Numbered from the stretch's first letter, positions 7,288 to 17,313 are shown. The stretch is DNA of 38,858 nucleotides from Methylomonas rosea (GCF_024505055.1 NZ_JANIBL010000025.1:1-38858); one strand, 5' to 3'. Notes: generated from the sequence alone by a model not told the origin. Translations and numbers: made by a program.

Positions 7288-9765
7288 ATGAAATATCCCA
7301 TACCAGCTAGCCGTGGCCCATTCTACGCAGCGCTTGCTGCCGGCCTGTTGACTTCTGCTGTTGCCATAGCTGCCGAGCAAACCTTTGACATCCGCTCCCA
7401 ATCGCTATCCTCGGCGTTGACCCGGTTTTCCGCGCTTACCGGCTTGCAAGTGCTGTATGAAGGCGACATCGCCGAACACATCATCGCGCCGGAATTAACA
7501 GGCCGTTATACGCCGGAACAGGCTTTGCAGAACTTGCTGCGCGGTTCCGGGTTGCACTACCGGTTCAGCAACGGTAATACCGTGACGCTGGAAAAGATGG
7601 CGAGAATCGAGCCGCAGTCGGCGACGACTTTGCCGACAGTTATGGTGACCGGTAAAGCGGGCTATGCGGACAGTGATCCTTACAATCCAAGCTACAATCG
7701 GACCACGACTACTACCGCCACCAAAACCGATACCCCCATCTTCGATACGCCAGTATCGGTTCAGGTGGTCCCGCGAGCAGTGATGGATGATCAGAAAAGT
7801 TCACGGCTTAAAGATGTGTTGGAAAATGTCAGCGGTGTGAGAGCACAACCTTCATTGGGATACGGCAATGGCTTCATCATTCGCGGTTTTCACAATGCCA
7901 GAGTATACCGAAACGGTTTGCTGTCTATCCGGGATGGCGAACCTACCGAAGTAGATGCAGGCAATCTACAAAGTGTCGAGGTGCTAAAAGGTCCTGCTGC
8001 AGTTCTATTCGGACGTATAGAGCCCGGTGGTCTTGTCAACATTACTACCAAAAAGCCGCTAGACATTCCGTATTACGCATTAGAACAGCAATTTGGTTCG
8101 TATGATTTTTACCGCACGCAGTGGGATGCCACTGGCCCAGTAAACGATGACAAATCGGTACTTTATCGTTTTACCGGTGCGTATCAAAACGCAAATTCTT
8201 TCAGAGATTTTGTGTCCACCGACCGAGTGTTGGTCAATCCTAGCGTCACTTGGCGGCCGACCGATAGAACAGATATGACTTTAAGTGTCGAGGGATTCGA
8301 TCAGGACTATCGGTCAGATTTCGGCATTCCTGTTATCGGCAATCGTCCGGCGCCCATACCAATCAGTCGGTCATTGAACGATCCCAATATTCCTATGAGT
8401 AGCATCTCCAAAACGCATCTGAGCACGGAAATTAATCACCATTTTAACGACGACTGGGCGATACATAATCGCTTTCTAGCCAGCTTTAACGAAGCGCATG
8501 ACTATATGGTTAATCCAACGCCGGCTTTTGGCCCCGCCGAAGACGCCTTGCTCCCCGACGGGACGCTTAAGCGCAATATATTCGGTCAAACAGCCGATAC
8601 CGATCTCTACACTACCAATCTGGATTTGACCGGAAAGTTCATGCTTGGCTCGACCAAGCACGATGTGTTGCTGGGGTTCGATTATTTTCAGGCGACGATG
8701 AAGTACCATTATTTTGGTGAATTCAACGATGCCAATCCTGATCTGAATATCAACATTTACAATCCTTGGCCCAGCTACGGAATAAATCCTGCAGTTATTG
8801 AACAAACCTTATCGCAACCACCCAATTGCTGCACCACCGATAATTTTGCGTTTTTTAATAACAACTGGTACGGCGCCTATTTTCAGGATCACATTACTCT
8901 GTGGGATAAATTGCATATCTTAGGAGGTGGTCGATACGATTGGGCGGAAACCGGTTCATCGTACATGGCTTCATTTGCCGACGCAGAGGCTACCCTACCA
9001 TCACGCAAAGACGAGGGTTTTAGTCCTCGCGTCGGTATACTTTTTCAACCCATTAAACAGTTGGCAGTCTACGGCAACTGGACCACCTCGTTCGGTGCCA
9101 ATAACGCGCCAGCCGCTGATGGTTCGACCTTTGACCCGCAAATCGGCGAGCAGTTTGAGGCCGGCTTGAAAACCCAAGGATTCGATGACCGCTTATTGGC
9201 AACCTTGGCCTACTACCATCTCACCAAAGATAACATCTTGGTTCCGGATAACAGTACGCCCAATCCGTTCGATAAAATAGCCAACCAGCAACGCAGTCAG
9301 GGCATAGAGCTTGATATAACGGGACATTTGACGGATGCCTTGAGCTTGATAGGCAGTTATGCGTTTACGGATGCGCGCGTCATTAAAGATTACGCTGGCG
9401 ACACGGCTGGTCATCGCTTGGCTAACGTTCCGGAGCATTCCGGTAGTCTTTGGGTCAAATACGACATGAAAGGGCATACCGCGTTGCAAGGCTTAAGTTT
9501 CGGCCTGGGCGGTATAGCTGCCGGCGGACGCGAAGGCGATTTGGCCAATAGTTTTCAACTGCCTGGCTATGTGCGTATGGATGCCTTCGCCGCATACCGG
9601 TGGGAAATTAACAAAACACGGGTTACCGCGCAGTTCAATCTACGCAATCTACTCGATAAGCGCTATTACGAGTCGACCGATCCAGAGTCCAACGTAACCC
9701 CCCGTTTAAGTGTTGCCCCTGGTGCACCGTTGACAGCTATCGGATCAATCAAGGTGGAGTTTTAA
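7288..9765 (+). CDS. TonB-dependent siderophore receptor with STN signalling domain
   Basis: This outer-membrane receptor of 825 aa is the third member of a fecI-fecR-receptor set. The start at 7288 is preceded by GAAGGAGA and followed by a normal signal peptide ending in AIAAE (about 30). The same frame is open back to 7033, but that extension runs through a palindromic repeat and is not coding. The STN domain spans about 31-103, the TonB box region is TLPTVMVTGK (about 114-123), and the plug contains TDTPIFDTPVSVQVVPR and VEVLKGPAAVLFGRIEPGG-like sequence. The barrel ends in KVEF. It is a paralogue of the receptor at 1159 with a diverged barrel, which suggests a related but different ferric chelate. 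Substrate unknown. Confidence 0.93.
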   Translation: MKYPIPASRGPFYAALAAGLLTSAVAIAAEQTFDIRSQSLSSALTRFSALTGLQVLYEGDIAEHIIAPELTGRYTPEQALQNLLRGSGLHYRFSNGNTVTLEKMARIEPQSATTLPTVMVTGKAGYADSDPYNPSYNRTTTTTATKTDTPIFDTPVSVQVVPRAVMDDQKSSRLKDVLENVSGVRAQPSLGYGNGFIIRGFHNARVYRNGLLSIRDGEPTEVDAGNLQSVEVLKGPAAVLFGRIEPGGLVNITTKKPLDIPYYALEQQFGSYDFYRTQWDATGPVNDDKSVLYRFTGAYQNANSFRDFVSTDRVLVNPSVTWRPTDRTDMTLSVEGFDQDYRSDFGIPVIGNRPAPIPISRSLNDPNIPMSSISKTHLSTEINHHFNDDWAIHNRFLASFNEAHDYMVNPTPAFGPAEDALLPDGTLKRNIFGQTADTDLYTTNLDLTGKFMLGSTKHDVLLGFDYFQATMKYHYFGEFNDANPDLNINIYNPWPSYGINPAVIEQTLSQPPNCCTTDNFAFFNNNWYGAYFQDHITLWDKLHILGGGRYDWAETGSSYMASFADAEATLPSRKDEGFSPRVGILFQPIKQLAVYGNWTTSFGANNAPAADGSTFDPQIGEQFEAGLKTQGFDDRLLATLAYYHLTKDNILVPDNSTPNPFDKIANQQRSQGIELDITGHLTDALSLIGSYAFTDARVIKDYAGDTAGHRLANVPEHSGSLWVKYDMKGHTALQGLSFGLGGIAAGGREGDLANSFQLPGYVRMDAFAAYRWEINKTRVTAQFNLRNLLDKRYYESTDPESNVTPRLSVAPGAPLTAIGSIKVEF

Positions 9766-10036
9766 GCGTTTGTATTGGATGCAAATGTGATGCCTTGGTG
9801 GCTTCACTGATAGGCACCAGAGTGGGTTGGGACGATGGTAATTATTCGTTGACGGGCGCAATTCAATCCGGGAGCAACCGGGATGGTATTTGGCGGTGTG
9901 GAGTTTCGCTGGTAGAGTCCGCGCCGCGCGACATAAGCCGGTGTGTTTCCGCTTAGGATTGGGTTTAATTCATAGCAGTGGGCTTGTGTTGTCGCTTGCT
10001 TACAGGTGTTTAAATTAGGTTTCCAGCAGGCATCAC

Positions 10037-10672
10037 TCAGCCCGCCGCTAAAATCGGAAACAATTCGCTGATGCCGCCGGCGATGAATTCGACGGCGGTT
10101 GAGGTCAGTAGCAAGCCCATCACCCGCGTGACCACGTTCATGCCGGTCTGTCCCATGATGGCGATAATGCGCGGTGCCAGCAGCAGTATCAGTAGCACGA
10201 TCAAACTGATGGACACGATTACGCCGCTGAACAACAGATAATGCGCCAATGACAAATCGCGGTGGGCATAGACGATGGTGGTGCTGATCGCGCCGGGCCC
10301 CGCCAGCAAAGGAATCGCTAATGGCACCACCGCTACCGAGGATTTTTCGTGCGACTCGGCGTCTTCTTCCGGCGTATGCCGCGAGCGGTCGTCGCTGACC
10401 CGCAGCATAGAGATGCCCATCAACAACAGTAACAAACCACCGGCGACCCTGAACGCCGGCAGTCCGATACCGAAGAAATTATGTATCGGTTCGCCGGCCA
10501 ATAGCGAGGTAAACAGCACCATCGCCACGGCAAACGCGGTGGTCATCGCCGTTTGTCGGCGTTCCACGGGCTGCTTTCTTGCTGTCAACGACAGAAAAAT
10601 CGGCATCGCACTGATCGGGTTGACCACCGAAACCAAGCCGGCCAGCAATTGCACGTATTCGTTCCAATTCAT
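10037..10672 (-). CDS. MarC family integral membrane protein
   Basis: This 211-aa protein belongs to the MarC (UPF0056) family of six-helix inner-membrane proteins with no settled transport substrate. Seen in the sequence are a first hydrophobic segment VQLLAGLVSVVNPISAMPIFLSL with the conserved NP, the motif FRVAGGLLLLLMGISML, and AIPLLAGPGAISTTIV. An acidic loop (HTPEEDAESHEK) lies between helices. It starts 28 bases after cysN stops, on the same strand, so it may be the last gene of the dabB-dabA-cysD-cysN operon. No functional link to sulfate or bicarbonate is known to me. It converges with the receptor at 7288 across 271 bases without a gene. Confidence 0.88.
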   Translation of the reverse strand: MNWNEYVQLLAGLVSVVNPISAMPIFLSLTARKQPVERRQTAMTTAFAVAMVLFTSLLAGEPIHNFFGIGLPAFRVAGGLLLLLMGISMLRVSDDRSRHTPEEDAESHEKSSVAVVPLAIPLLAGPGAISTTIVYAHRDLSLAHYLLFSGVIVSISLIVLLILLLAPRIIAIMGQTGMNVVTRVMGLLLTSTAVEFIAGGISELFPILAAG

Positions 10673-10700
10673 TTGGATCCCCGTGTGAGTCCCTGTGGCA

Positions 10701-12023
10701 TTAGATTATTACGCCCGCCGCCACCGTCTGCAAAGACACCGGATCGATAAGGATGAAACTGCCGGTGGTGCGGTTATCGGCATAGGCATCGACCAATAGC
10801 GGTTGTTGCAGTTTCAGCTTGACCCGCAAAATGTCGTTCATTGCCGCCGTGTCCGGCGCGGCTTGTTGGGCCAGGGTATTGACGTCTAACCGGTAACTCA
10901 ACTCCTCGAACAGGGCGTTAACGGTACGCGTCGTATGTTTGACCAGATACTTGCCCCGCGTCTGCAACGGTTGCTCCGCTAACCAGCAAATGTCCGCGTT
11001 GATGGTTTTGACGACGCGCGGCGGATTAATCGGGTCGGCCAGCATATCGCCGCGCGAAATATCGATTTCTTTATCCAGCGATACCACCACCGATTGATCG
11101 GCTCTAGCCATGGGCAACGCGCGGTCGGCGATGCTTAATCGACTGACTCGCGCTCGCAGACCGGATGGCAACACGGTCACTTCATCGCCAAGCTGTAACC
11201 GGCCTGAGGCCAGTGTACCTTGGTAGCAGCGGAATTCATTATCGCTAATGCCGCCGGCGCCGTTACCCAGCATGATCCGAGCTACCCGTTGTACCGGTAA
11301 GCGTAAGGGGGCGTGATCGGCGTCGCGCCTTGCCGGGACGGTTTCAAGATAGTGCAATAGGCTCGGGCCGCAATACCAGTGTATGGACTCGGCGCAGGTC
11401 GCCACATTAGCGCCGGTCAATGCCGATATCGGAATGGCTTGCACGTGGTGACGACCCAATTGGCCGACGAAGGCACTGAATTCGTTGACGATGGCCTGAA
11501 ATACCGCAGGATCCCAATCCACTAAATCCATTTTGTTAACAGTCAGTACCAGTTCGCCAATGCCGAGCAAATGCGTCAGATAAGCATGGCGGCGCGTCTG
11601 AGTGGTGATACCTTTACGTGCATCAACCAGCAAAATCGCCAGATCGGCGCTTGAGGCGGCAGTAACCATATTGCGAGTGTATTGCTCATGACCCGGCGTA
11701 TCGCCGATGATGAATTTGCGCCGTTCCGTCGAGAAATAACGATAAGCTACATCGATGGTGATGCCTTGTTCCCGTTCAGCAATCAGACCGTCGGTCAACA
11801 GCGACCAATCGATGGTCGCCAGTCCGCGCTTTTGCGAAGTGGCTTGAATCGCCGCCAACTGATCGGCAGCGACGTTGCCGGTGTCGTAAAGCAATCGACC
11901 GATCAAGGTACTCTTGCCGTCATCGACGCTGCCGGCGGTAATAAAGCGGAGTAGCCCGGAAGGCGCATGCGCCGGTGTACGGTTTGCAGGTGTGTTTACT
12001 GTCGAGTGATTGGCAATGTTCAT
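10701..12023 (-). CDS. cysN: Sulfate adenylyltransferase subunit 1 (GTPase)
   Basis: CysN is the regulatory GTPase subunit of ATP sulfurylase, which with CysD makes adenosine 5'-phosphosulfate (APS) from ATP and sulfate, the first step of assimilatory sulfate activation. It is 440 aa, with a translation-factor-type G domain: G1 GSVDDGKS (31-38), G3 DTPGH (108-112) and G4 NKMD (163-166). Beta-barrel domains follow. There is no C-terminal APS kinase fusion, unlike NodQ/CysNC proteins. Its ATG overlaps the cysD stop by one base, which indicates translational coupling. A separate cysC or cysH must lie elsewhere. Confidence 0.95.
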   Translation of the reverse strand: MNIANHSTVNTPANRTPAHAPSGLLRFITAGSVDDGKSTLIGRLLYDTGNVAADQLAAIQATSQKRGLATIDWSLLTDGLIAEREQGITIDVAYRYFSTERRKFIIGDTPGHEQYTRNMVTAASSADLAILLVDARKGITTQTRRHAYLTHLLGIGELVLTVNKMDLVDWDPAVFQAIVNEFSAFVGQLGRHHVQAIPISALTGANVATCAESIHWYCGPSLLHYLETVPARRDADHAPLRLPVQRVARIMLGNGAGGISDNEFRCYQGTLASGRLQLGDEVTVLPSGLRARVSRLSIADRALPMARADQSVVVSLDKEIDISRGDMLADPINPPRVVKTINADICWLAEQPLQTRGKYLVKHTTRTVNALFEELSYRLDVNTLAQQAAPDTAAMNDILRVKLKLQQPLLVDAYADNRTTGSFILIDPVSLQTVAAGVII

Positions 12024-12958
12024 TAGAAATACCCCTCTTTTTTACGTTGTTCCATGGCCGCATCCGAGGCACGGTCGTCCAGGCGGGTGGCGCCGCGTTC
12101 GGTCAGCAGGCATTGCGCGGTTTCGGTGATGATGTCGGCCACGTTGCTGGCTGTCGATGCCACCGGCGCGGTGCAGGATATATCGCCGACCGTGCGGAAA
12201 CGGCAGCTGATGGTTTCCACGGTATCGCCGGCTTGGGCCGGTGTCAGATGCGTCACCGGAACCAGAATGTCGCCACGCCTCACAACTTGGCGTGGGTGGG
12301 CGAAGTAAAGCGCCGGCAGCTCGACGTCCTCGCGCTGTATGTATTGCCAGACGTCAAGCTCGGTCCAGTTCGAAATAGGAAACACCCGCAAATGGTCGCC
12401 GAGTGCGACACGCGTGTTGTACAAGGACCAGAGTTCCGGGCGCTGATGTTTCGGTTCCCATTGACCAAACTCGTCGCGGACACTGACGATCCGTTCCTTG
12501 GCCCGCGCTTTTTCTTCATCGCGCCGGGCGCCACCCAAACAGGCATCAAACCCGAACTCGGCGATTGCTTCCATCAAGGTGACCGATTGATAGGGATTGC
12601 GCGATTCCAATGCATGCCGCAAGCGCACGGAGCCTTTGCGGATTGAATCCTCGACACTGCGCACGTGCAGTTGGCAATCGTAGCGTTCCGCCATCCGGTC
12701 GCGGTAGGCAATCACTTCGTCATAGTTATGGCCGGTATCAATGTGCAGTAGGGCGCAGCCGATCCGCTCGGGATGAAACGCCTTGTAAGCCAAATGTAAT
12801 AAAACTGCCGAATCTTTGCCGCCGGAAAACAACAATACCGGGTTACGGCATTCGGCAATCACCTCGCGCAGAATGAATAGCGCCTCGGCTTCCAGCAGAT
12901 CCAGGTGGTCCGTCGCAACGTGCGATGGGTTAAATGCTGTGTTTACTTGCCAATTCAT
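12023..12958 (-). CDS. cysD: Sulfate adenylyltransferase subunit 2
   Basis: CysD is the catalytic subunit of ATP sulfurylase, in the N-type ATP pyrophosphatase (PP-loop) superfamily. The 311-aa form starting at 12958 has SGGKDS at 45-50 and continues with the family sequences HIDTGHNY and ARRDEEKARAKER. The start is fixed by AGGGAGAG a few bases upstream and by comparison with the usual CysD length near 300; the longer frame to 13030 would overlap dabA heavily. It begins one base after the dabA stop and overlaps cysN by one base, so the four genes are almost certainly one transcript. Confidence 0.95.
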   Translation of the reverse strand: MNWQVNTAFNPSHVATDHLDLLEAEALFILREVIAECRNPVLLFSGGKDSAVLLHLAYKAFHPERIGCALLHIDTGHNYDEVIAYRDRMAERYDCQLHVRSVEDSIRKGSVRLRHALESRNPYQSVTLMEAIAEFGFDACLGGARRDEEKARAKERIVSVRDEFGQWEPKHQRPELWSLYNTRVALGDHLRVFPISNWTELDVWQYIQREDVELPALYFAHPRQVVRRGDILVPVTHLTPAQAGDTVETISCRFRTVGDISCTAPVASTASNVADIITETAQCLLTERGATRLDDRASDAAMEQRKKEGYF

Positions 12959-12959
12959 A

Positions 12960-15539
12960 TTATCTCTCCCTGCCATAATCGGTGACGGCTTGCCAGTGCT
13001 GCTGGATGTACCGATAGCAGCAGTTATCAAACGGATCGATACGCGTCAGATGCAACCATTGGTTATCGACCAACTGCCGAACCTCGGCGTGGTTGGCTAA
13101 CACTTGCTCGATCATCTCTGCTGGTGCTTCGATGACAACGGTCAAGCGCACCGGCTCGTGGCGCAGGATTTTTCCGTCATTTAGCGATTGCCACGGCAAA
13201 CCGACTCGCAAATCGCCGCCGTTGCCTTCCAGAATGCCGATGGTGCCGACCACATTATGTAAGGCCTTATTGCCGCTACCGAAGCGGCGGTTGTCGACGG
13301 TCGAGGCGTAGTACTGCAGATTAATCCAGCTTGCCACCACCATCGGCGCACTCATGATCAGGCTCAAGATTGCAGCGTCGGTATCCTGCCGGTATTCGTA
13401 GTTGTGTAGAAATACCCGGCCGTTGAGCTCGAAGTGAGAAGTGCGTGTTCTGGGAGCGGCGATGAAGGCGATGTTGCCGGCCAATCCCCATTCCGGGCGA
13501 ATTTGCGACCAATCGCGACTGCGTTTGCTGACAGCTCTCGTCAGCGAGGCAGCATCGTCGTTTGCCAATCCCAAACCCGGCGCCCGTTCTTGGCGAGCGA
13601 GCTGCGAGGCCTGATCCAGCCAGCGCCGTAACAGCAGCAGGTCTTCACTGAAGTAATGTGGGATTTGATCAAGATCGAACAAACGCACTTCATCGGTCGT
13701 CGTGTCGTGTAAACCGGCGACAAACCAGGTGTCTTTCGGAATGGTCAATCCCTGAGTAGACAGACCGGCACGCACTTCCCGATCGTTCAACACCGCCGCC
13801 GCGACGCGCGCATTCGCTTCGCCACTATGTCCACCACAGGCCCCGCAATCCAGACCGGCTGCGTACGGATTGTTGACGGTGCTGCTGCCATGTCCGCACA
13901 ACAACACCAACCGGGCAAAACCCTCATTCAAACTCATACCCTGCAAGGCTTTGCGCGCCAGTTCGATGCGATCACCCAAAGCAATGCCGGTTTCGACTAC
14001 TGGACCCTTGGCAATCAAACGACCGCGCTGGCGGGTAATGACCGGGCCGATGCGATGCACTATGTGTTTGTCCAGCCCAGCGATACCTGGTTTGACCACC
14101 GGCCGGGTCAAACCCAGGCTGTCGCTGAGCAACTTGCCGGCAAAACTCAGCCCGGAAATTTCCACGTAAGAGAAACAAGACACGGCGGAGTTTTTAAAGC
14201 CCTTCCAAAGTCTGTTCAAGCGCTTGCGCAGCCAGCGTTTCTCAAGGATGTCGCTCAGTTCGCCAACATCGGCATCGCTTACGCTTTCCCGGATGCGGAA
14301 TTTGGGTTTCAGCAAGACCGGACATTGCGGCTGACCTTGATGATGCCCAAGCGCGATGTATTCGATGGGGAAACCGAAGAAGCCGGCAAAACCCAGGGTC
14401 TCGATGGTATTGGATTGCGTTTCCAGAGCGCGCCGATAAATTTCCGAGCGCACGTCGATACAAAACACCGCTTGCAGGTTTTTACGGTCGGCTTGGTGAG
14501 GGCTTGCTGAGGCCAGCGCCGACGCCAGTTTTTCGAATAAGGGGCGCTGCGTTGCCAATTCGTAGGCCGACTGCATAATGTGGCGAATTTCAAGTGCTGC
14601 ACCGGTATCGGTATTTGCCAACGGTGCGTCTTGCCAATGGTCTCGCCATGTCTCGACATCTTGCAGGCTTGCCACCGCCGAGATAAGCGCATAGTCATAG
14701 CTGAGCCGTATAGCCAGGAGTTGCAGCAAGGCGTCTTGGGTTTGCTCTGGGCTGGCTTGCCAATGCTTGTAGCGCACCCAAGCACTCCAACCGGCCACCG
14801 TCAGTAATTGCCGATGGCAGGCATCATCGAGCCGGGCACTGGGCAAGCCCATTGCAGCGAGTATCCGCGTAATCGCCTCAATGGGCTGTTCCGGCAAGGC
14901 GCTTATTGTCTGACGAAACGCCGACAGGCCGGCTAATTCGGGTGTACGGTCGAAGGCCGCAGCGCGGCGCCAAGCCGCATACAGCGGCAGCCCCCGCCAG
15001 GGCATGCGCCACGCCGACTGACCTTGATCGAAGTAAGCGGCACACCATTTGGAGATCTCGTCGGTAATCAATAGCGCCCATTGGCTGCCATGCTCGGCAT
15101 CCAAATGGTCCGCCAAGGTGTAGCAAGGATTGCCTGGCAGCGCGGTATCGTGGCTTGGCAGATTTTGCAACTCGATTAAGCATTGCTGGAGGGACCTATT
15201 GCTGCCGGTTTGCTGCATGGCCTGGCTGATATCGGCATCCTGAATATAGCCCCGCCGGTATTGCTCGGCGTAGAAACTCGCCGGCATCAGCATTTCGCCC
15301 TGACCCATCCTCGCGCTGAACTCGCAAGCCTCGGCAAAGGAGCGATCGCTTAAGCCAAGAAACGGATTGACCGCGACGAATTGTTGTAAGGGCCACAACG
15401 GTGCGATGCGAGTGCAGGCCCGCTCAATGGCCGCGAGTATGTCTGGCGCTTGCAGGCTATCTTGGCCGTAAGTCCGGCCGACGGTCTCGGCGCTGTCGAA
15501 GTGATTGTTAGGTTTAAATGACAATGCGGCTGCGTTCAT
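12960..15539 (-). CDS. dabA: DabA, catalytic-like subunit of DAB inorganic-carbon pump (DUF2309)
   Basis: DabA (UPF0753/DUF2309) works with the membrane subunit DabB to accumulate bicarbonate, probably by vectorial CO2 hydration at a carbonic-anhydrase-like zinc site driven by the ion gradient. The 859-aa protein has the expected ligands: Cys360 and Asp362 in FCIDVRSE, His550 in LCGHGSS and Cys565 in LDCGACGG. It is a peripheral membrane protein without obvious helices. Its first four bases overlap the dabB stop, and cysD follows after one base. In an organism without carboxysomes it would supply bicarbonate for anaplerotic and biosynthetic carboxylases. Family assignment is firm, physiological use is inference. 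Confidence 0.93.
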   Translation of the reverse strand: MNAAALSFKPNNHFDSAETVGRTYGQDSLQAPDILAAIERACTRIAPLWPLQQFVAVNPFLGLSDRSFAEACEFSARMGQGEMLMPASFYAEQYRRGYIQDADISQAMQQTGSNRSLQQCLIELQNLPSHDTALPGNPCYTLADHLDAEHGSQWALLITDEISKWCAAYFDQGQSAWRMPWRGLPLYAAWRRAAAFDRTPELAGLSAFRQTISALPEQPIEAITRILAAMGLPSARLDDACHRQLLTVAGWSAWVRYKHWQASPEQTQDALLQLLAIRLSYDYALISAVASLQDVETWRDHWQDAPLANTDTGAALEIRHIMQSAYELATQRPLFEKLASALASASPHQADRKNLQAVFCIDVRSEIYRRALETQSNTIETLGFAGFFGFPIEYIALGHHQGQPQCPVLLKPKFRIRESVSDADVGELSDILEKRWLRKRLNRLWKGFKNSAVSCFSYVEISGLSFAGKLLSDSLGLTRPVVKPGIAGLDKHIVHRIGPVITRQRGRLIAKGPVVETGIALGDRIELARKALQGMSLNEGFARLVLLCGHGSSTVNNPYAAGLDCGACGGHSGEANARVAAAVLNDREVRAGLSTQGLTIPKDTWFVAGLHDTTTDEVRLFDLDQIPHYFSEDLLLLRRWLDQASQLARQERAPGLGLANDDAASLTRAVSKRSRDWSQIRPEWGLAGNIAFIAAPRTRTSHFELNGRVFLHNYEYRQDTDAAILSLIMSAPMVVASWINLQYYASTVDNRRFGSGNKALHNVVGTIGILEGNGGDLRVGLPWQSLNDGKILRHEPVRLTVVIEAPAEMIEQVLANHAEVRQLVDNQWLHLTRIDPFDNCCYRYIQQHWQAVTDYGRER

Positions 15540-17125
15540 TGCGGTATTCCTCCAGAGTGACGATGGCTAAGACGAACGGGCTTGGACCCATAGCGTTGGA
15601 TCATGCGGTTAGCGAGAGTGCTGATGTAAAAGCCGTTGTAGAGATGCACGTAGGCCGCTTGCCAAACCTTTGCAGCCGCCGGGCCGGGGTACTGAATCTG
15701 TAACATCAAAATCGTGAAAAATCCTGCCAGGACGACAGTCAACAACAAGCTATCGAACAGGCTGTCTATCGGCATCTGCTGAGCAATGTCAGCGCGTAGC
15801 AGATGCAAGAAGCCGGTTTGTAGGGCGAAATACAGCAGGCTCACACCGCTGGCGATAAGCAGGGCTTTGCCAATTTGCGCGGGGCCGGCGTGATGGGCCA
15901 GCGCATTCCACAACAAGTAGGTCAAGGCCATTTGCAAGATCGCTCCCAACAGCACAATGCCGGGTTCTTCCCGCAAGTTCAGATCGAATAAGCCGGCGCC
16001 GCCGACAGTCAACGCCAACGCCGCGATGAACGCCACCAGCAGTTCGCCGGGATGGCGACTGTCGCGAATCGGCGGGGCCCAGGCCGCGCGAGCAATGTCG
16101 ACTACGCTGCCGCTGGATAAAAAGGCGTGGGCCTTGTAGAGGGCGTGGGCGATGATATGCAACATCGCTGAGGAAAATGCGCCGAGTCCGCATTGCAGCA
16201 TCATGAAGCCCATCTGGCCGACGGTGGAAAACGCCAGTGACTTTTTAATGCTGGTTTGGGTGAGCATCACCAGAGAGCCGAACAAGGCGGTGACGGTGCC
16301 GATCACTGCCAGTAAGTGCAGCGCGGCAGGTGCCTGCACCAGTACGTGGCTCATGCGTATCACTAAAAAGCCGCCAGCATTGATGATGCCGGCATGCATC
16401 AACGCCGATACCGGCGTGGGGGTTTCCATCACCTCCGGCAACCAGCTATGAAAAGGAAATTGCGCCGACTTGATGACAGCCCCGATGACCAGCGCAAAGG
16501 CAGCGGCGTTTAAGTTGCTGCTATTGTGGATAGTCGTGTCTGCCGCCGCGAACAGTTCGCCAAATTCCAGCGTACCGAAGACTTGATACAGCCAAACCCC
16601 CGCCAAAATCAGCGCGAAATCGCCTAAGCGACTGAACACAAACTTCTTGCGAGCAGCGATACGAGCACCCTGCCGTTCCGGATAAAACAACAATAGTCTA
16701 TGCAAACACAGACTGGTCATAATCCAGGCCAGCACGAATAATATGAAATGGCCGGCGATCACTAAGGTCATCACTGCCGCGATAGTCCATGCGAGCCACT
16801 TAAAAAAACGGCCTTGGCCGGGATCGCCATCCAGGTAATGACGCGAATAGCGGATGACCACGGCGCCTATGAACGCTACCAGCATCAGCATCATGGCCGA
16901 GAGCCTATCGATATATAACAAGTGTTCTGCGACGCTAGCCCCTGAACCCGTATAGAAAAGACTGACGCCGGCAAGCCCAGCTGTCAGCACCGCAAGGATC
17001 GATAACGTTCCGCAAAGTTTGGTCATAAGTTGCGGATGACGATCCGTCCAGGTCGACGATGGAATTCCTGATAGAAACAACAGCAGCGGCGCCGACACCG
17101 CGGAGTAAGTGATCAACGATGTCAT
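15536..17125 (-). CDS. dabB: DabB, membrane subunit of DAB inorganic-carbon pump (NuoL-like)
   Basis: This 529-aa integral membrane protein is of the proton-conducting NuoL/MrpA family and is the ion-translocating partner of DabA. Many hydrophobic helices are visible. The conserved family core includes SAQFPFHSWLPEVMETPTPV (about 220-239), ALMHAGIINAGGFLVIR and KKSLAFSTVGQMGFMM. No other Nuo or Mrp subunit is nearby, and the four-base overlap with dabA supports the DabAB assignment. It is the first gene of the minus-strand operon, divergent from the LysR gene at 17314. A few unusually rich TM-end residues (RYGSKPVRLSHRHSGGIPQ) form the C terminus. Confidence 0.92.
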   Translation of the reverse strand: MTSLITYSAVSAPLLLFLSGIPSSTWTDRHPQLMTKLCGTLSILAVLTAGLAGVSLFYTGSGASVAEHLLYIDRLSAMMLMLVAFIGAVVIRYSRHYLDGDPGQGRFFKWLAWTIAAVMTLVIAGHFILFVLAWIMTSLCLHRLLLFYPERQGARIAARKKFVFSRLGDFALILAGVWLYQVFGTLEFGELFAAADTTIHNSSNLNAAAFALVIGAVIKSAQFPFHSWLPEVMETPTPVSALMHAGIINAGGFLVIRMSHVLVQAPAALHLLAVIGTVTALFGSLVMLTQTSIKKSLAFSTVGQMGFMMLQCGLGAFSSAMLHIIAHALYKAHAFLSSGSVVDIARAAWAPPIRDSRHPGELLVAFIAALALTVGGAGLFDLNLREEPGIVLLGAILQMALTYLLWNALAHHAGPAQIGKALLIASGVSLLYFALQTGFLHLLRADIAQQMPIDSLFDSLLLTVVLAGFFTILMLQIQYPGPAAAKVWQAAYVHLYNGFYISTLANRMIQRYGSKPVRLSHRHSGGIPQ

Positions 17126-17257
17126 GGCCGCAACTCCTGTCTGCTTAAAAACGCAGTGTTGTTGTGATGTTGTTCGATGAATAAGATGGCGGAGCGGATG
17201 GTCTTGTGCATGAGAATCCCCGTGATGTTGACAGTGTTGTCATGCTAGCAATCGGCT

Positions 17258-17285
17258 ATTAATTCATCCAATATATGTATTTAAT
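17258..17285. promoter_or_regulatory. Putative LysR-type operator between dabB and the regulator
   Basis: ATTAATTCAT at 17258-17267 and ATGTATTTAAT at 17275-17285 form an interrupted inverted repeat (one gap, one mismatch) in an AT-rich part of the 188-base divergent gap. LysR-type regulators usually bind such sites between their own gene and the target operon. On the minus strand TTGGAT and TAGCAT with 18 bases between could be the dabB promoter, partly overlapping the repeat. Confidence 0.35.
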
Positions 17286-17313
17286 TTAAACGTTCTCTTT
17301 TGTTAATGAATCC

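Noticed and set aside
11975..12646. 223-codon plus-strand frame opposite cysN/cysD
   Set aside because: Shadow of the confidently assigned cysD gene.
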